57,283 nt of DNA. It comes from Sedimentisphaerales bacterium (GTDB lineage: Bacteria; Planctomycetota; Phycisphaerae; Sedimentisphaerales; SG8-4). The stretch's first letter is position 1. Each line of letters begins with the position of its first letter. Position numbers and translations under genes: made by a program. The notes beneath the pieces were generated by a model. It searched no databases, was not told where the DNA came from, and saw only the letters and a program-made list of their open reading frames with translations. Below are positions 31,872 to 39,432 of the stretch, piece after piece. Where the stretch lies: the NCBI GenBank assembly GCA_016928975.1, contig JAFGJR010000011.1, positions 1 through 57,283 of the forward strand, read 5' to 3'.

Positions 31872-32819
31872 ATGAAGACATACCCGCTGAAATCTGTGCC
31901 GGTGTTCAAGACCCGAATCTGGGGGGGGAGAAAACTGGAGGAGGTGTTCGGCAAAGAGCTTCCGGCGGGCGAGAGGATCGGCGAAAGCTGGGAAATCGCC
32001 GATCTGCCCGAGGGGAGATCAACGATTGGCAACGGGCCGCTTCAGGGCATGACACTCGGCAAGGTCGTCGCCGGCCATCGCGAACAGATCACAGGGACGA
32101 GTGATTTCCCGGCTTCGTTTCCGCTGCTGGTCAAGTTTCTCGATGCCCAGGATGTGCTCAGTGTGCAGGTGCATCCGGACATCGAGACGTGTCGCAGGAT
32201 GGGCAAAGGCCAGCCGAAGACGGAATGCTGGTATATCGTTCAGGCCGAGCCCGGAGCTATCATCTACAAGGGGCTTAAGAAGGGTGTGACGAAGGAGCAG
32301 TTTGCCCGTGCCGTCGAGGACGGAACAGTCGCCGATCTCCTGGCTCAGGTCCCCGTGAAACCCGGCGAGTGTCATTACCTGCCGGCCGGGACCGTGCACG
32401 CCCTGTCAGCGGGTCTGCTCATCGCGGAGGTTCAGACCCCGTCGGACACCACATATCGGGTCTTTGACTGGAACCGTGTGGACGAGCATGGCCAACCGAG
32501 GTCGCTTCATATGGAGGAGGCCCTCGAGAGCATCCGCTTCGAGATGACTCCGGACAAGCTGCCGGGGACCACTGTGGGCCGGCTTGTCGATTCGCCGTAC
32601 TTCAAGGTGGGCAAGGGTCATCAATGCAGGAACTGCGAGCTGTTGCTCAAGCGAGGCCTGATGCGGGTCCTGATCGTCATTACCGGCGCCGGGGCCATCG
32701 TTTCGAAGGAGGTCGAGACGGTCGAATTCAGAGCGGGCGACTGCCTGTTGATTCCCGCCGCGTTCGAAGGTGCCGTGACATTCACATGGGACACAGAGTA
32801 CCTGGTCGTGACAATATGA
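31872..32819 (+). CDS. manA: Mannose-6-phosphate isomerase, class I
   Basis: 315 residues from ATG 31872, where the family start appears (MKTYPLKSVPVFKTRIWGG). It interconverts fructose-6-P and mannose-6-P, feeding GDP-mannose and other sugar nucleotides. A cupin with zinc ligands visible: Q and H in SVQVHPD, E in KTECWYI, and H in LPAGTVHAL; WGGRKLE, GESWEIAD and TTYRVFDWNR are further family motifs. Length agrees with the short Bacillus-type PMI. A longer open frame upstream is not family-like. Together with galU and the epimerase it points to polysaccharide precursor supply. Confidence 0.92.
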   Translation: MKTYPLKSVPVFKTRIWGGRKLEEVFGKELPAGERIGESWEIADLPEGRSTIGNGPLQGMTLGKVVAGHREQITGTSDFPASFPLLVKFLDAQDVLSVQVHPDIETCRRMGKGQPKTECWYIVQAEPGAIIYKGLKKGVTKEQFARAVEDGTVADLLAQVPVKPGECHYLPAGTVHALSAGLLIAEVQTPSDTTYRVFDWNRVDEHGQPRSLHMEEALESIRFEMTPDKLPGTTVGRLVDSPYFKVGKGHQCRNCELLLKRGLMRVLIVITGAGAIVSKEVETVEFRAGDCLLIPAAFEGAVTFTWDTEYLVVTI

Positions 32820-32824
32820 TGTAG

Positions 32825-32841
32825 GGTGTGCATCGCACACC
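32825..32841. other. Perfect hairpin at the convergent junction after manA
   Basis: GGTGTGC-ATC-GCACACC begins six bases after the manA stop and 27 bases from the end of the convergent ATP-grasp gene. Without a T-run it is not a standard terminator on either strand, but it may help end both transcripts. Confidence 0.4.
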
Positions 32842-32867
32842 GGGAAGGTGAGATGTGCGTCCTGACA

Positions 32868-33896
32868 TCAGACTCGCGTGCTCTTGATCTTCGAATCCTC
32901 GACCCAGACCTCCGCGTCATACCGCAGCATGATCACGCCGTCCTTGAAGTTATCGAATCCGATGCGCGGCTTGCGACCGGTCAGCTCCTGGAGAATCCAC
33001 TTTGGGAAGTCGGCCCCGGCGCGGATGGATAGAGGGGCGCCGCCGCCGAAACGTGGATTGATCTCGGTGAAACGAATGCGCCCATCTGTTGTCACGAACA
33101 ACTGGAGCGTGACTACGCCCGGTCCGGCGTGCAGAAGCCCGGCCAGCTTCCGGGCCTGGCTCATGATCCGGCGATGCTTCACGACCTGTCCCTTGCTCAC
33201 TTCGCCCGAGCGGACCTCGATTCGCCGCCGGGGAACGACGCACCGGACCTGCATCGCGAAGTCCACGTACACGTCGCACGTGTACTCCGTCCCTTCGACA
33301 AACTCCTGACACATGGCATTGGGGATCCGCCGAGCGAAGAATCGTAGTTCGCCACGGTCCTTCACGATAGCGATGTCCTTGCTGGCGGAGCCGTCCCATC
33401 GTTTGAGAAAGCACGGCCAAGTGAGCCGGCCGCGTCGGTCCGCCGCCAGGGCCATGCGAATGCTCATCGTCTCCGGGGTGCTGAATCCATGCTTCGCGAG
33501 AAACCCGAACGTACGCCGCTTGTCCTGGCAGATGTCGATCACATCGGGCTCTGACACGAGCACACGGCAGCCCAGACACTCGAAGCGCGGCTTGTGGTCC
33601 GCGAGCAGACGCAGATCCAGATCCACGGTCGGGATCAGCAGTTTGGCTCGCTGCCTGCGAACGATGGACAGAAGCTGATCCACATACTTGGGGTCCGTCG
33701 TAGGTGCGACCAGGAAGGCCTTGTCGCAAAGCTGTAATGCGGGGCTCAAAGGGCTAACGTCCGTCCCACAGAAACGGACCTTGCTCTTGAGCGCCCTGGC
33801 CGCCTCCTGAAAGCAGCGCAAGAGCGACACCCGTCTGCCGATGCAGGTAAACAGCACGTTTAGCGGGTCAGCAGCCCTGCTCTGCGAATTGCCCAT
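32868..33896 (-). CDS. ATP-grasp enzyme, carbamoyl-phosphate-synthase-like
   Basis: 342 residues from ATG 33896, chosen for CAGGAGAG upstream. N-terminal Rossmann-like pre-ATP-grasp domain (LNVLFTCIGRRVSLLRCFQEAA, LLIPTVDLDLRLLADH), then the ATP-grasp fold with WPCFLKRWDGSASKDI, CQEFVEGTEYTCDVYVD, and the metal-binding strand IRFTEINPRFGGGAPLSIRAG. ATP-grasp proteins ligate a carboxylate to an amine or thiol via an acyl phosphate; the substrate here is unknown. Close relatives are often found beside polysaccharide genes. It is divergent from the NusG-paralog gene, sharing a 268-nt spacer. Confidence 0.82.
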   Translation of the reverse strand: MGNSQSRAADPLNVLFTCIGRRVSLLRCFQEAARALKSKVRFCGTDVSPLSPALQLCDKAFLVAPTTDPKYVDQLLSIVRRQRAKLLIPTVDLDLRLLADHKPRFECLGCRVLVSEPDVIDICQDKRRTFGFLAKHGFSTPETMSIRMALAADRRGRLTWPCFLKRWDGSASKDIAIVKDRGELRFFARRIPNAMCQEFVEGTEYTCDVYVDFAMQVRCVVPRRRIEVRSGEVSKGQVVKHRRIMSQARKLAGLLHAGPGVVTLQLFVTTDGRIRFTEINPRFGGGAPLSIRAGADFPKWILQELTGRKPRIGFDNFKDGVIMLRYDAEVWVEDSKIKSTRV

Positions 33897-34008
33897 GTTC
33901 TCTCCTGAGGTGTGTGACCGCATTCTCGATACCTTCCTTGTCGCAGAAGTGGTCGCGCCCCGCATCAAACCGGCGCTGCTTCAACTGTCCGCAATGTCCC
34001 TATTGGCG

Positions 34009-34037
34009 TTGACATTCCCAGGGGACATGCGTACACT
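34009..34037 (+). promoter_or_regulatory. Sigma70-type promoter of the NusG-paralog gene
   Basis: TTGACA (34009-34014), 17-nt spacer, TACACT (34032-34037). The leader to the TTG start at 34165 is about 120 nt and contains GGCT-GGAA-AGCC and GGGCG...CGCCC hairpins, which may matter for an antiterminator's own regulation. Confidence 0.6.
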
Positions 34038-34164
34038 GGAACCCTGCTTAGCTGAATCGGCTGGAAAGCCAAAGCGCTTTAAGAATGAGACATCGCTGGG
34101 AATCACTGGGGGGCGTTGGTTCGCCCGACGGAACCCGGCGCCGTGGGAAGTACGGAGAACGCAG

Positions 34165-34725
34165 TTGCTCAGGATACATGAGAATCCGCCCCTGGTTTGG
34201 CCGGAGGCCGAATCCATCCGAGGCTTTCAGGGTCGATGGTGGGTCGCTCACACCAAGAGTCGAAACGAGAAGGCACTGGCGCACGACCTGATGGCCAAGA
34301 ACATCAGCTACTTTCTCCCGATGACGTGGAAGGTGCGACGCCAGACTCATCGGACTATCAAATCCCTGTTGCCTTTGTTTACCGGATACCTGTTCTTCTG
34401 TGGTGACGAGGCCGCACGCGTGGAGCTGCTCAAAACCAACCGGGTGGCCAACCTCCTGGATGTCAAGAACCAGGATGCCTTCCTCAAGGAACTGGTGCGG
34501 TTCGAGCAGGCGTTGCGAGCCGGGGCGCCGCTGATACCGCACAAGTACATCAGAGCCGGGCAGTGGTGTCGCGTGATCGCGGGCCCCTTGCTCGGACTGG
34601 AAGGGATCGTCGTACAGACCCGGGGCGACACGCGACTGGTCTTGCAGATTGATATGCTGGGCCAGGCGGCCAGCGTCGAAATCGACATGGATATGATCGA
34701 GCCGGTGGAGAACCGGGCTCGCTGA
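34165..34725 (+). CDS. NusG-paralog transcription antiterminator (UpxY/RfaH-like)
   Basis: About 186 residues from TTG 34165, chosen because GGAGAA lies 7 nt upstream, the promoter at 34009-34037 is too close for any earlier start, and it gives the family length. NGN domain: GRWWVAHTKSRNEKALAHDLMAKNISYFLPM, then SLLPLFTGYLFFCG; a KOW domain at the end: GQWCRVIAGPLLGLEGIVV. Specialised NusG paralogs ride on RNA polymerase and prevent premature termination in long surface-polysaccharide operons. The genes downstream (galU, epimerase) fit that, but no long glycosyltransferase operon is in this window. Confidence 0.85.
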   Translation: MLRIHENPPLVWPEAESIRGFQGRWWVAHTKSRNEKALAHDLMAKNISYFLPMTWKVRRQTHRTIKSLLPLFTGYLFFCGDEAARVELLKTNRVANLLDVKNQDAFLKELVRFEQALRAGAPLIPHKYIRAGQWCRVIAGPLLGLEGIVVQTRGDTRLVLQIDMLGQAASVEIDMDMIEPVENRAR

Positions 34726-34872
34726 CCGCTGCATGCATCGGGTATTGTACACGACGTTAGAGGATGTGGCGCGATTATTCGGACCAGGGCGTGTCCGAGG
34801 GCAGGACTCGTAGGCGACCCCTCAGACGAGTACCACGGCAAGACCATTTCCTCTGCATATGACTGCTTCCGC

Positions 34873-35070
34873 ATGGAGGTCGTGCTATATGAGGCACCAG
34901 AGTTGGAGGTCCTATCCGGCGAGAAAGATCTGTCTCGCTCCAGTAACATCCGCGCCATCGTCGGCACGTACGCCGACGAGCAGATGTTCCGCGATCTCCG
35001 CGCGACCCTCCACAGACTCAATATCAACGTGATCAAGCCGAGGGTCATTCCGCGAAAGGCAACTACGTAG
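34873..35070 (+). CDS. Small hypothetical protein just before galU
   Basis: 65 residues ending two bases before the galU start, so it could be translationally coupled. Third codon positions in the middle of the frame are mostly G or C, as expected of a coding frame in this genome. There is no clear ribosome binding site, and no domain is recognised (SNIRAIVGTYADEQMFRDLRATLHRLNINVIKP looks like a small alpha/beta unit). May be a real coupled gene or a remnant. Confidence 0.4.
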   Translation: MEVVLYEAPELEVLSGEKDLSRSSNIRAIVGTYADEQMFRDLRATLHRLNINVIKPRVIPRKATT

Positions 35071-35072
35071 AG

Positions 35073-35939
35073 ATGATTCGCAAGGCCGTCATTCCCGCTG
35101 CAGGGTATGGCACCCGCTTTCTTCCGGCGACGAAGTCGCAGCCGAAGGAGATGTTGCCCATCGTGGACACACCGGTGATTCAGTACGTCGTCGAGGAGGC
35201 TGTTGGGGCAGGGATCACCGATCTGCTGATGATCATCGGGGCGGGAAAGCGTGCCATCGAGGAGCATTTCGACCGCAGCTTTCAGTTGGAGAGCCAGCTT
35301 CAGGCCCAGGGAAGAACTGCGGAGATCGAAGCGATGCGCCGGATCTCGGCTCTGGCGGATATTCACTTCGTGTGGCAGAAGCAGATGAGGGGTCTCGGCG
35401 ACGCCGTTTACTATGCGCGCTACCATGTCAGCGACGAGCCGTTCGTCGTCCTGCTTGGCGATACTGTGATCGACTCGATTACGCCTGCTGCCAAGCAGCT
35501 CGTCGAGTTGTACGAGCGCGTACGTGCACCGGTCATTGGGCTGGAGCAGGTCGAGCCCAAGAGAGTAGGGTTGTACGGGATCATCGACGGGCGTCAGATC
35601 GAGCCCGGCGTCTACCAGATCAACAGCTTCGTCGAGAAACCAAGACGGGAGGACGCCCCGTCCAACCTGGCCATCTCCGGCCGGTACCTGCTCACCCCCG
35701 ACATCTTCCGCCACATCGAGCAGACCGCGCCCAGTAAGGACGGGGAGATCCAACTCACCGAGGCGCTGCGGGCCCTCGCGAAGGAGCAGCCGGTGTACGG
35801 GCTGGTGCTCGAGGGCAAGCGTTGCGACATCGGCAATAAGGAAGGGTTCATCCGAACGAACATCGAGTTTGCCCTCAAGCGGGAGGATATGGCGGAGGAC
35901 CTGCGCCAGTACATCAAACGGCTGGCCCAGACCTTGTGA
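35073..35939 (+). CDS. galU: UTP-glucose-1-phosphate uridylyltransferase
   Basis: 288 residues. It makes UDP-glucose from UTP and glucose-1-P. The nucleotidyltransferase signature is clear: KAVIPAAGYGTRFLPATKSQPKEMLPIVDTPVIQYVVEEA, then FVWQKQMRGLGDAVYYAR, FVVLLGDTVID with the metal-binding Asp, INSFVEKPRREDAPSNLAISGRYLL, and DGEIQLTEALRALA. Length equals that of bacterial GalU. UDP-glucose feeds the epimerase downstream and polysaccharide or lipid glycosylation. Confidence 0.95.
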   Translation: MIRKAVIPAAGYGTRFLPATKSQPKEMLPIVDTPVIQYVVEEAVGAGITDLLMIIGAGKRAIEEHFDRSFQLESQLQAQGRTAEIEAMRRISALADIHFVWQKQMRGLGDAVYYARYHVSDEPFVVLLGDTVIDSITPAAKQLVELYERVRAPVIGLEQVEPKRVGLYGIIDGRQIEPGVYQINSFVEKPRREDAPSNLAISGRYLLTPDIFRHIEQTAPSKDGEIQLTEALRALAKEQPVYGLVLEGKRCDIGNKEGFIRTNIEFALKREDMAEDLRQYIKRLAQTL

Positions 35940-35996
35940 AGGCACGATCATGGTGTTAATGGCTTTGACGGTTGAAGTAGAGGAGTGGCGAGAGGT

Positions 35997-36950
35997 ATGA
36001 AGGCGGTAATCACCGGAGCGGCGGGCTTCATCGGCTCGCACTTGGCCGAGCGGCTCTTGAACGACGGCTGGATGGTCACGGGCGTGGACAGCTTCGACGC
36101 GTTCTATGATCCGCGTATCAAGCGACGGAACGTCGGTGTCTGCGTGTCGAATCCCCGGTTCCGGCTCGTAGAGGCCGACATTCGCGACAGGGCTGCGATG
36201 CACCGGGCGGTTGAGGCCGACGCAGACGTGATCGTGCATCTGGCGGCCAGAGCGGGTGTCAGACCGTCTATTGCCGAGCCGGCGCTCTATACCGACGTCA
36301 ATGTCAATGGGACCGTTGCTGTGCTCGAAGTCGCTCGCGACCGTGGAGTCCCGAAGTTCATCTTCGCATCCAGTTCGAGCGTCTACGGCAACAACAAGAA
36401 GGTCCCTTTCAGCGAGGAGGACAACGTCGACTTTCCCATCTCGCCGTATGCGGCTGCGAAGAAGGCCGGTGAGCTGATTTGCCACACGTACCACCATCTC
36501 CACGGCATTGCGATCTACTGCCTGCGTTTGTTCACCGTCTACGGCCCTCGCCAGCGGCCCGACCTGGCAATCCACAAGTTCGCCCGGATGATCGAGGAGG
36601 GCAAGCCCATCCCCGTCTACGGCGACGGCACGATGACGCGTGACTTCACATACATTGACGATATCCTCGATGGAGTCGTCGCCGCGATAGACCGATGCGC
36701 CGGCTATGAAATCTACAATCTCGGCGAGTCTCGACCCATCAGCGTCAACGATCTGATCTCGGAACTGGAAATCGCTCTCGGCAGAAGAGCGGCGAGGACC
36801 CATCTGCCGCTCCAGCCGGGCGATGTGGATCGCACATTTGCCGATGTGACCAAAGCAGAGAGAGACCTCGGCTACAAGCCCGCAACGGACATCCGCACCG
36901 GCCTGGCGCGGTTTGTCGCGTGGCTCAGAGAGCCGCGAGATCCTCGATAG
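35997..36950 (+). CDS. NAD-dependent UDP-sugar 4-epimerase (UDP-glucuronate epimerase-like)
   Basis: 317 residues from ATG 35997 (AGAGGAG upstream; the open frame extends slightly further). Extended short-chain dehydrogenase: VITGAAGFIGSHLAERLL for NAD, HLAARAGVRPSI, the catalytic Ser and Tyr-x3-Lys in FASSSSVYGNN and SPYAAAKKAGELI, FTVYGPRQRPDLAI, and GDGTMTRDFTYIDDI. The FTVYGPRQRPDLAIHKF pattern is typical of UDP-glucuronate 4-epimerases. It lies 57 nt after galU and probably shares its transcript. Confidence 0.88.
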   Translation: MKAVITGAAGFIGSHLAERLLNDGWMVTGVDSFDAFYDPRIKRRNVGVCVSNPRFRLVEADIRDRAAMHRAVEADADVIVHLAARAGVRPSIAEPALYTDVNVNGTVAVLEVARDRGVPKFIFASSSSVYGNNKKVPFSEEDNVDFPISPYAAAKKAGELICHTYHHLHGIAIYCLRLFTVYGPRQRPDLAIHKFARMIEEGKPIPVYGDGTMTRDFTYIDDILDGVVAAIDRCAGYEIYNLGESRPISVNDLISELEIALGRRAARTHLPLQPGDVDRTFADVTKAERDLGYKPATDIRTGLARFVAWLREPRDPR

Positions 36951-37091
36951 ACTACGCGCACCCAGGGCGAATCGGCAAATTCCGGGGGGCGTCAAGCCTT
37001 TCTGCGTTGATGTGCCATAAGTCCTTTGTAGGCAATGTGTTACGCTCACAGCATCTTCTGTGCAGACGGGCTGGCGCATCGCCTTTTGGGC

Positions 37092-37120
37092 TTGCCGTGG
37101 CACCGCCCAAGTGGTATAAT
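37092..37120 (+). promoter_or_regulatory. Strong sigma70-type promoter with extended -10
   Basis: TTGCCG (37092-37097), 17-nt spacer and TGG-TATAAT (TATAAT at 37115-37120). The membrane-protein gene starts about 50 nt further on. Confidence 0.65.
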
Positions 37121-37172
37121 AATGTCATGACCATGAAACAGACCAACATGGCATTGTGGACCATCGGGAAGG

Positions 37173-37604
37173 ATGAAGACTATGAGCCTCCTCCCGGCGA
37201 TGGTCCTTTACTTGACGGTAGGATGCGGCGAATGGTATCTTGCCTTACGTCGTACCTTGGCGTGCGCGCGGGGGGAGAAGGCAGTTCTCGTTTCGATTGT
37301 CTTTATCGAAAACCTGTTGGGGCTGTGGGTACTGTCGAATTTCATCCGTACTAACAACTGGCTCCTGGCCCTGAGCTACTCCACCGGGGCGGCGGCAGGG
37401 GCCTTGATCATGACTCTCTACAGCCCCGAGAAACCTCCCGAAAGCGGCTCGCCGCCCGCCGCCCAACTGCCTCGTTCCGTTCGGACCTCCGTACGGTCAT
37501 TTGTGCCGGCACTGTACGAGCACGCAACCCGGACACGAAGGCCTCATCGGCAGCCATTTCTGCGACGGGCTCTGCGACGCGTCGAGCACTCGGGCTTCAA
37601 CTGA
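37173..37604 (+). CDS. Small integral membrane protein, UPF0316/DUF5698-like
   Basis: 143 residues from ATG 37173 (GGAAGG just upstream; ATG 37182 is also possible). Three hydrophobic segments (about 5-22, 37-55, 62-83) with GEWYLALRRTLACARGEKAVLVSIVFIENLLGLWVLSNF resemble the membrane part of the YebE/UPF0316 family. The cytoplasmic DUF2179 domain normally found after it is absent; the tail from about 85 is Arg/Pro-rich and featureless. Function unknown. Confidence 0.6.
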   Translation: MKTMSLLPAMVLYLTVGCGEWYLALRRTLACARGEKAVLVSIVFIENLLGLWVLSNFIRTNNWLLALSYSTGAAAGALIMTLYSPEKPPESGSPPAAQLPRSVRTSVRSFVPALYEHATRTRRPHRQPFLRRALRRVEHSGFN

Positions 37605-37753
37605 CCCAGTGCCGTCCATTCCCTCGCGACATGCCGCTCGCCACGCACAGAGGCCACCGGATTTCGATTTCGCAGGACGAGGGATTTCGTGTACACTCAC
37701 GTTTTCTCACAGCTTCTGACGGGTCAAAGGTAGCCGCCGGCACGGGATCCGAT

Positions 37754-37769
37754 TGCCGGCATGCCGGCA
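37754..37769. promoter_or_regulatory. Perfect 16-bp palindrome before the fumarase-like gene
   Basis: TGCCGGCATGCCGGCA is self-complementary throughout and ends only a few bases before the ribosome binding site (AGAGGAGATCGG) of the gene at 37785. It is either an operator or a hairpin that could hide that site. Confidence 0.45.
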
Positions 37770-37784
37770 GGCAGAGGAGATCGG

Positions 37785-38330
37785 ATGATCGTGTTGCGAC
37801 CGCCACTGAGCGAAGCCCAGATGCGCCGGCTGAGAGCAGGCGAAGAGGTGACTATCAGTGGGACCCTGTACACAGCTCGTGACGTGGCTCACAGGCGATT
37901 GTGTGAAGCCCTGGACCGCGGCGAGGAGCTTCCTATCCCACTGGATGGGGCGGTCCTTTACTTTGTGGGTCCGACGCCGGCCCGGCCGGGAGCGGTCATC
38001 GGGGCGGCAGGTCCGACGACGTCCGCCCGAATGGACCCGTTCAGTCCCACGCTGATCGCCCGTGGGCTGCGGGCTACGATTGGCAAGGGCTACCGCAACC
38101 GGGAGGTTCGCGACGCGCTGCGCAGGCATGGCGCCGCGCACCTTGCTACGCTCGGCGGGGCTGGGGCACTCTTGAGCCGGCACATCACCCGGGCCGAGGT
38201 CGTCGCGTACGAGGATCTCGGTACAGAGGCAATCCGCCGGCTCGAGGTCATTGATTTCCCCGCCGTCGTGGCATATGATGCAACCGGGGCAAGTGTCTAC
38301 GACGAGAACAAGGGCGTATCTGGAGTCTGA
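37785..38330 (+). CDS. Fe-S hydro-lyase beta-subunit (class I fumarase/tartrate dehydratase beta-like)
   Basis: 181 residues from ATG 37785 with a strong ribosome binding site. The sequence has the swivel beta-domain pattern: VTISGTLYTARDVAHRRLCEALDRGE, YFVGPTPARPGAVIGAAGPTTSARMDPF, MIAKG-like LIARGLRATIGKGYR. In two-subunit class I fumarases this protein pairs with an alpha subunit that holds the [4Fe-4S] cluster; no alpha subunit gene is nearby. It could catalyse fumarate hydration with a partner elsewhere, or dehydrate another hydroxy acid. It ends one base before the YchF-like gene. Confidence 0.82.
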   Translation: MIVLRPPLSEAQMRRLRAGEEVTISGTLYTARDVAHRRLCEALDRGEELPIPLDGAVLYFVGPTPARPGAVIGAAGPTTSARMDPFSPTLIARGLRATIGKGYRNREVRDALRRHGAAHLATLGGAGALLSRHITRAEVVAYEDLGTEAIRRLEVIDFPAVVAYDATGASVYDENKGVSGV

Positions 38331-38331
38331 G

Positions 38332-39402
38332 ATGCAGGTAGCGTTGTTAGGACTGACACAATCGGGCAAGAGCACGATCTTCTCCGCCAGCAGCGGCAAA
38401 CAGATCCCGCCGGGTGGGGCGATGGGCATCGAGGAGGCGATCGTGGCGGTGCCTGACGAACGACTGAATTGGCTCACCGGGCTCTACAAACCCAAGAAGA
38501 CCGTTCACGCGACCGTCGATGTGCTGGATGTCCCCGGCTTCGATTTCACCAGCGAGCATGGGCGAACCGCCGCACGACGACTCATCGGGCAGATCCGCAC
38601 GGTGGATATGCTCGTCTTCGTCGTCCGTGGATTCGAAAACCCGGCCGTTCCGGCTTACCGTGACAGTGTGGACCCCAAGCGGGACTTGGCCGAGCTGCGG
38701 ACGGAGGTTCTCCTGGCCGATCTGGAGCTCGTGACCACGCGAATCGAGAAGCTCGAAAAGCAGGTGATGAAGCCCACCAAGACGCAGGCCCACGATAAGG
38801 CGGAGCTTGTCCTGCAAAAGAAATTGCAGGAGGCCATCGAGTCGGAAAAACCGATCAGCTCTGTGGTCGAGACCGAGGAGGAGCGGGCGATGATCAAGTC
38901 GCTCGAATTCCTGACGCTCAAGCCCATTGGGGTCGTTGTGAACGTCGGGGAAGGTGACCTCGATCGCAAGATCGACCTTGGAGGCTCCATCGATGACACT
39001 GTGCCGGTCGTGACGTTGTCGGCCAAGATCGAGCTGGAGCTGGCCCAGTTGGACGAGGAGAGCCGCAGGGCCTTCATGTCCGACCTGGGCATCCAGGAGT
39101 CTGCCGCAGGTAAGTTCGTCAAGATCTGCTACGCCGCCACGGGGCTCATCAGCTTCCTGACGGTCGGGGACGACGAAGTGCGAGCCTGGCCGATCAGAAA
39201 GGGCACCATTGCCGTGGATGCGGCGGGCAAGGTCCACAGCGACATCAAGCGTGGCTTCATTCGCGCCGAAACCATGGCCTACGGCGATCTCAAGTTGCTG
39301 GGTGACGAAAAGGCAGTCAAGGCCGCGGGCAAGATGAGGCTCGAAGGCAAGGAGTACATCGTCAACGACGGTGACGTCATCAACTTCCGATTCAACATTT
39401 AG
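38332..39402 (+). CDS. YchF/OLA1-family P-loop NTPase
   Basis: 356 residues from ATG 38332, one base after the previous stop; GGAG lies upstream. OBG-type NTPase: P-loop GLTQSGKST, DVPGFDFTSEHGRTAARRLIGQIRTVDMLVFVVRGFE, a coiled-coil arm (LELVTTRIEKLEKQV onward), KPIGVVVNVGEGD in the base-specificity position, CYAATGLISFLTVGDDEVRAWPIRKGT, and a C-terminal TGS domain (EYIVNDGDVINFRFNI). The absence of the NKxD motif agrees with YchF preferring ATP. P-loop and switch II differ from canonical YchF (PNVGKS and DIAGLV), so this may be a divergent paralog. YchF proteins associate with ribosomes. Confidence 0.85.
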   Translation: MQVALLGLTQSGKSTIFSASSGKQIPPGGAMGIEEAIVAVPDERLNWLTGLYKPKKTVHATVDVLDVPGFDFTSEHGRTAARRLIGQIRTVDMLVFVVRGFENPAVPAYRDSVDPKRDLAELRTEVLLADLELVTTRIEKLEKQVMKPTKTQAHDKAELVLQKKLQEAIESEKPISSVVETEEERAMIKSLEFLTLKPIGVVVNVGEGDLDRKIDLGGSIDDTVPVVTLSAKIELELAQLDEESRRAFMSDLGIQESAAGKFVKICYAATGLISFLTVGDDEVRAWPIRKGTIAVDAAGKVHSDIKRGFIRAETMAYGDLKLLGDEKAVKAAGKMRLEGKEYIVNDGDVINFRFNI

Positions 39403-39432
39403 AGCGACCACGACAGGGGAGTCCCACAGTCC

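Noticed and set aside
34347..37103. A 918-codon open frame on the minus strand
   Set aside because: It is antisense to the NusG-paralog, galU and epimerase genes, which have clear family motifs; in GC-rich DNA long antisense frames are common. No recognisable domain is in the antisense product.
37127..37354. Leaderless reading of a 75-residue frame after the promoter at 37092
   Set aside because: It overlaps the membrane-protein gene in another frame, and its product lacks hydrophobic or domain features; the other frame has better evidence.
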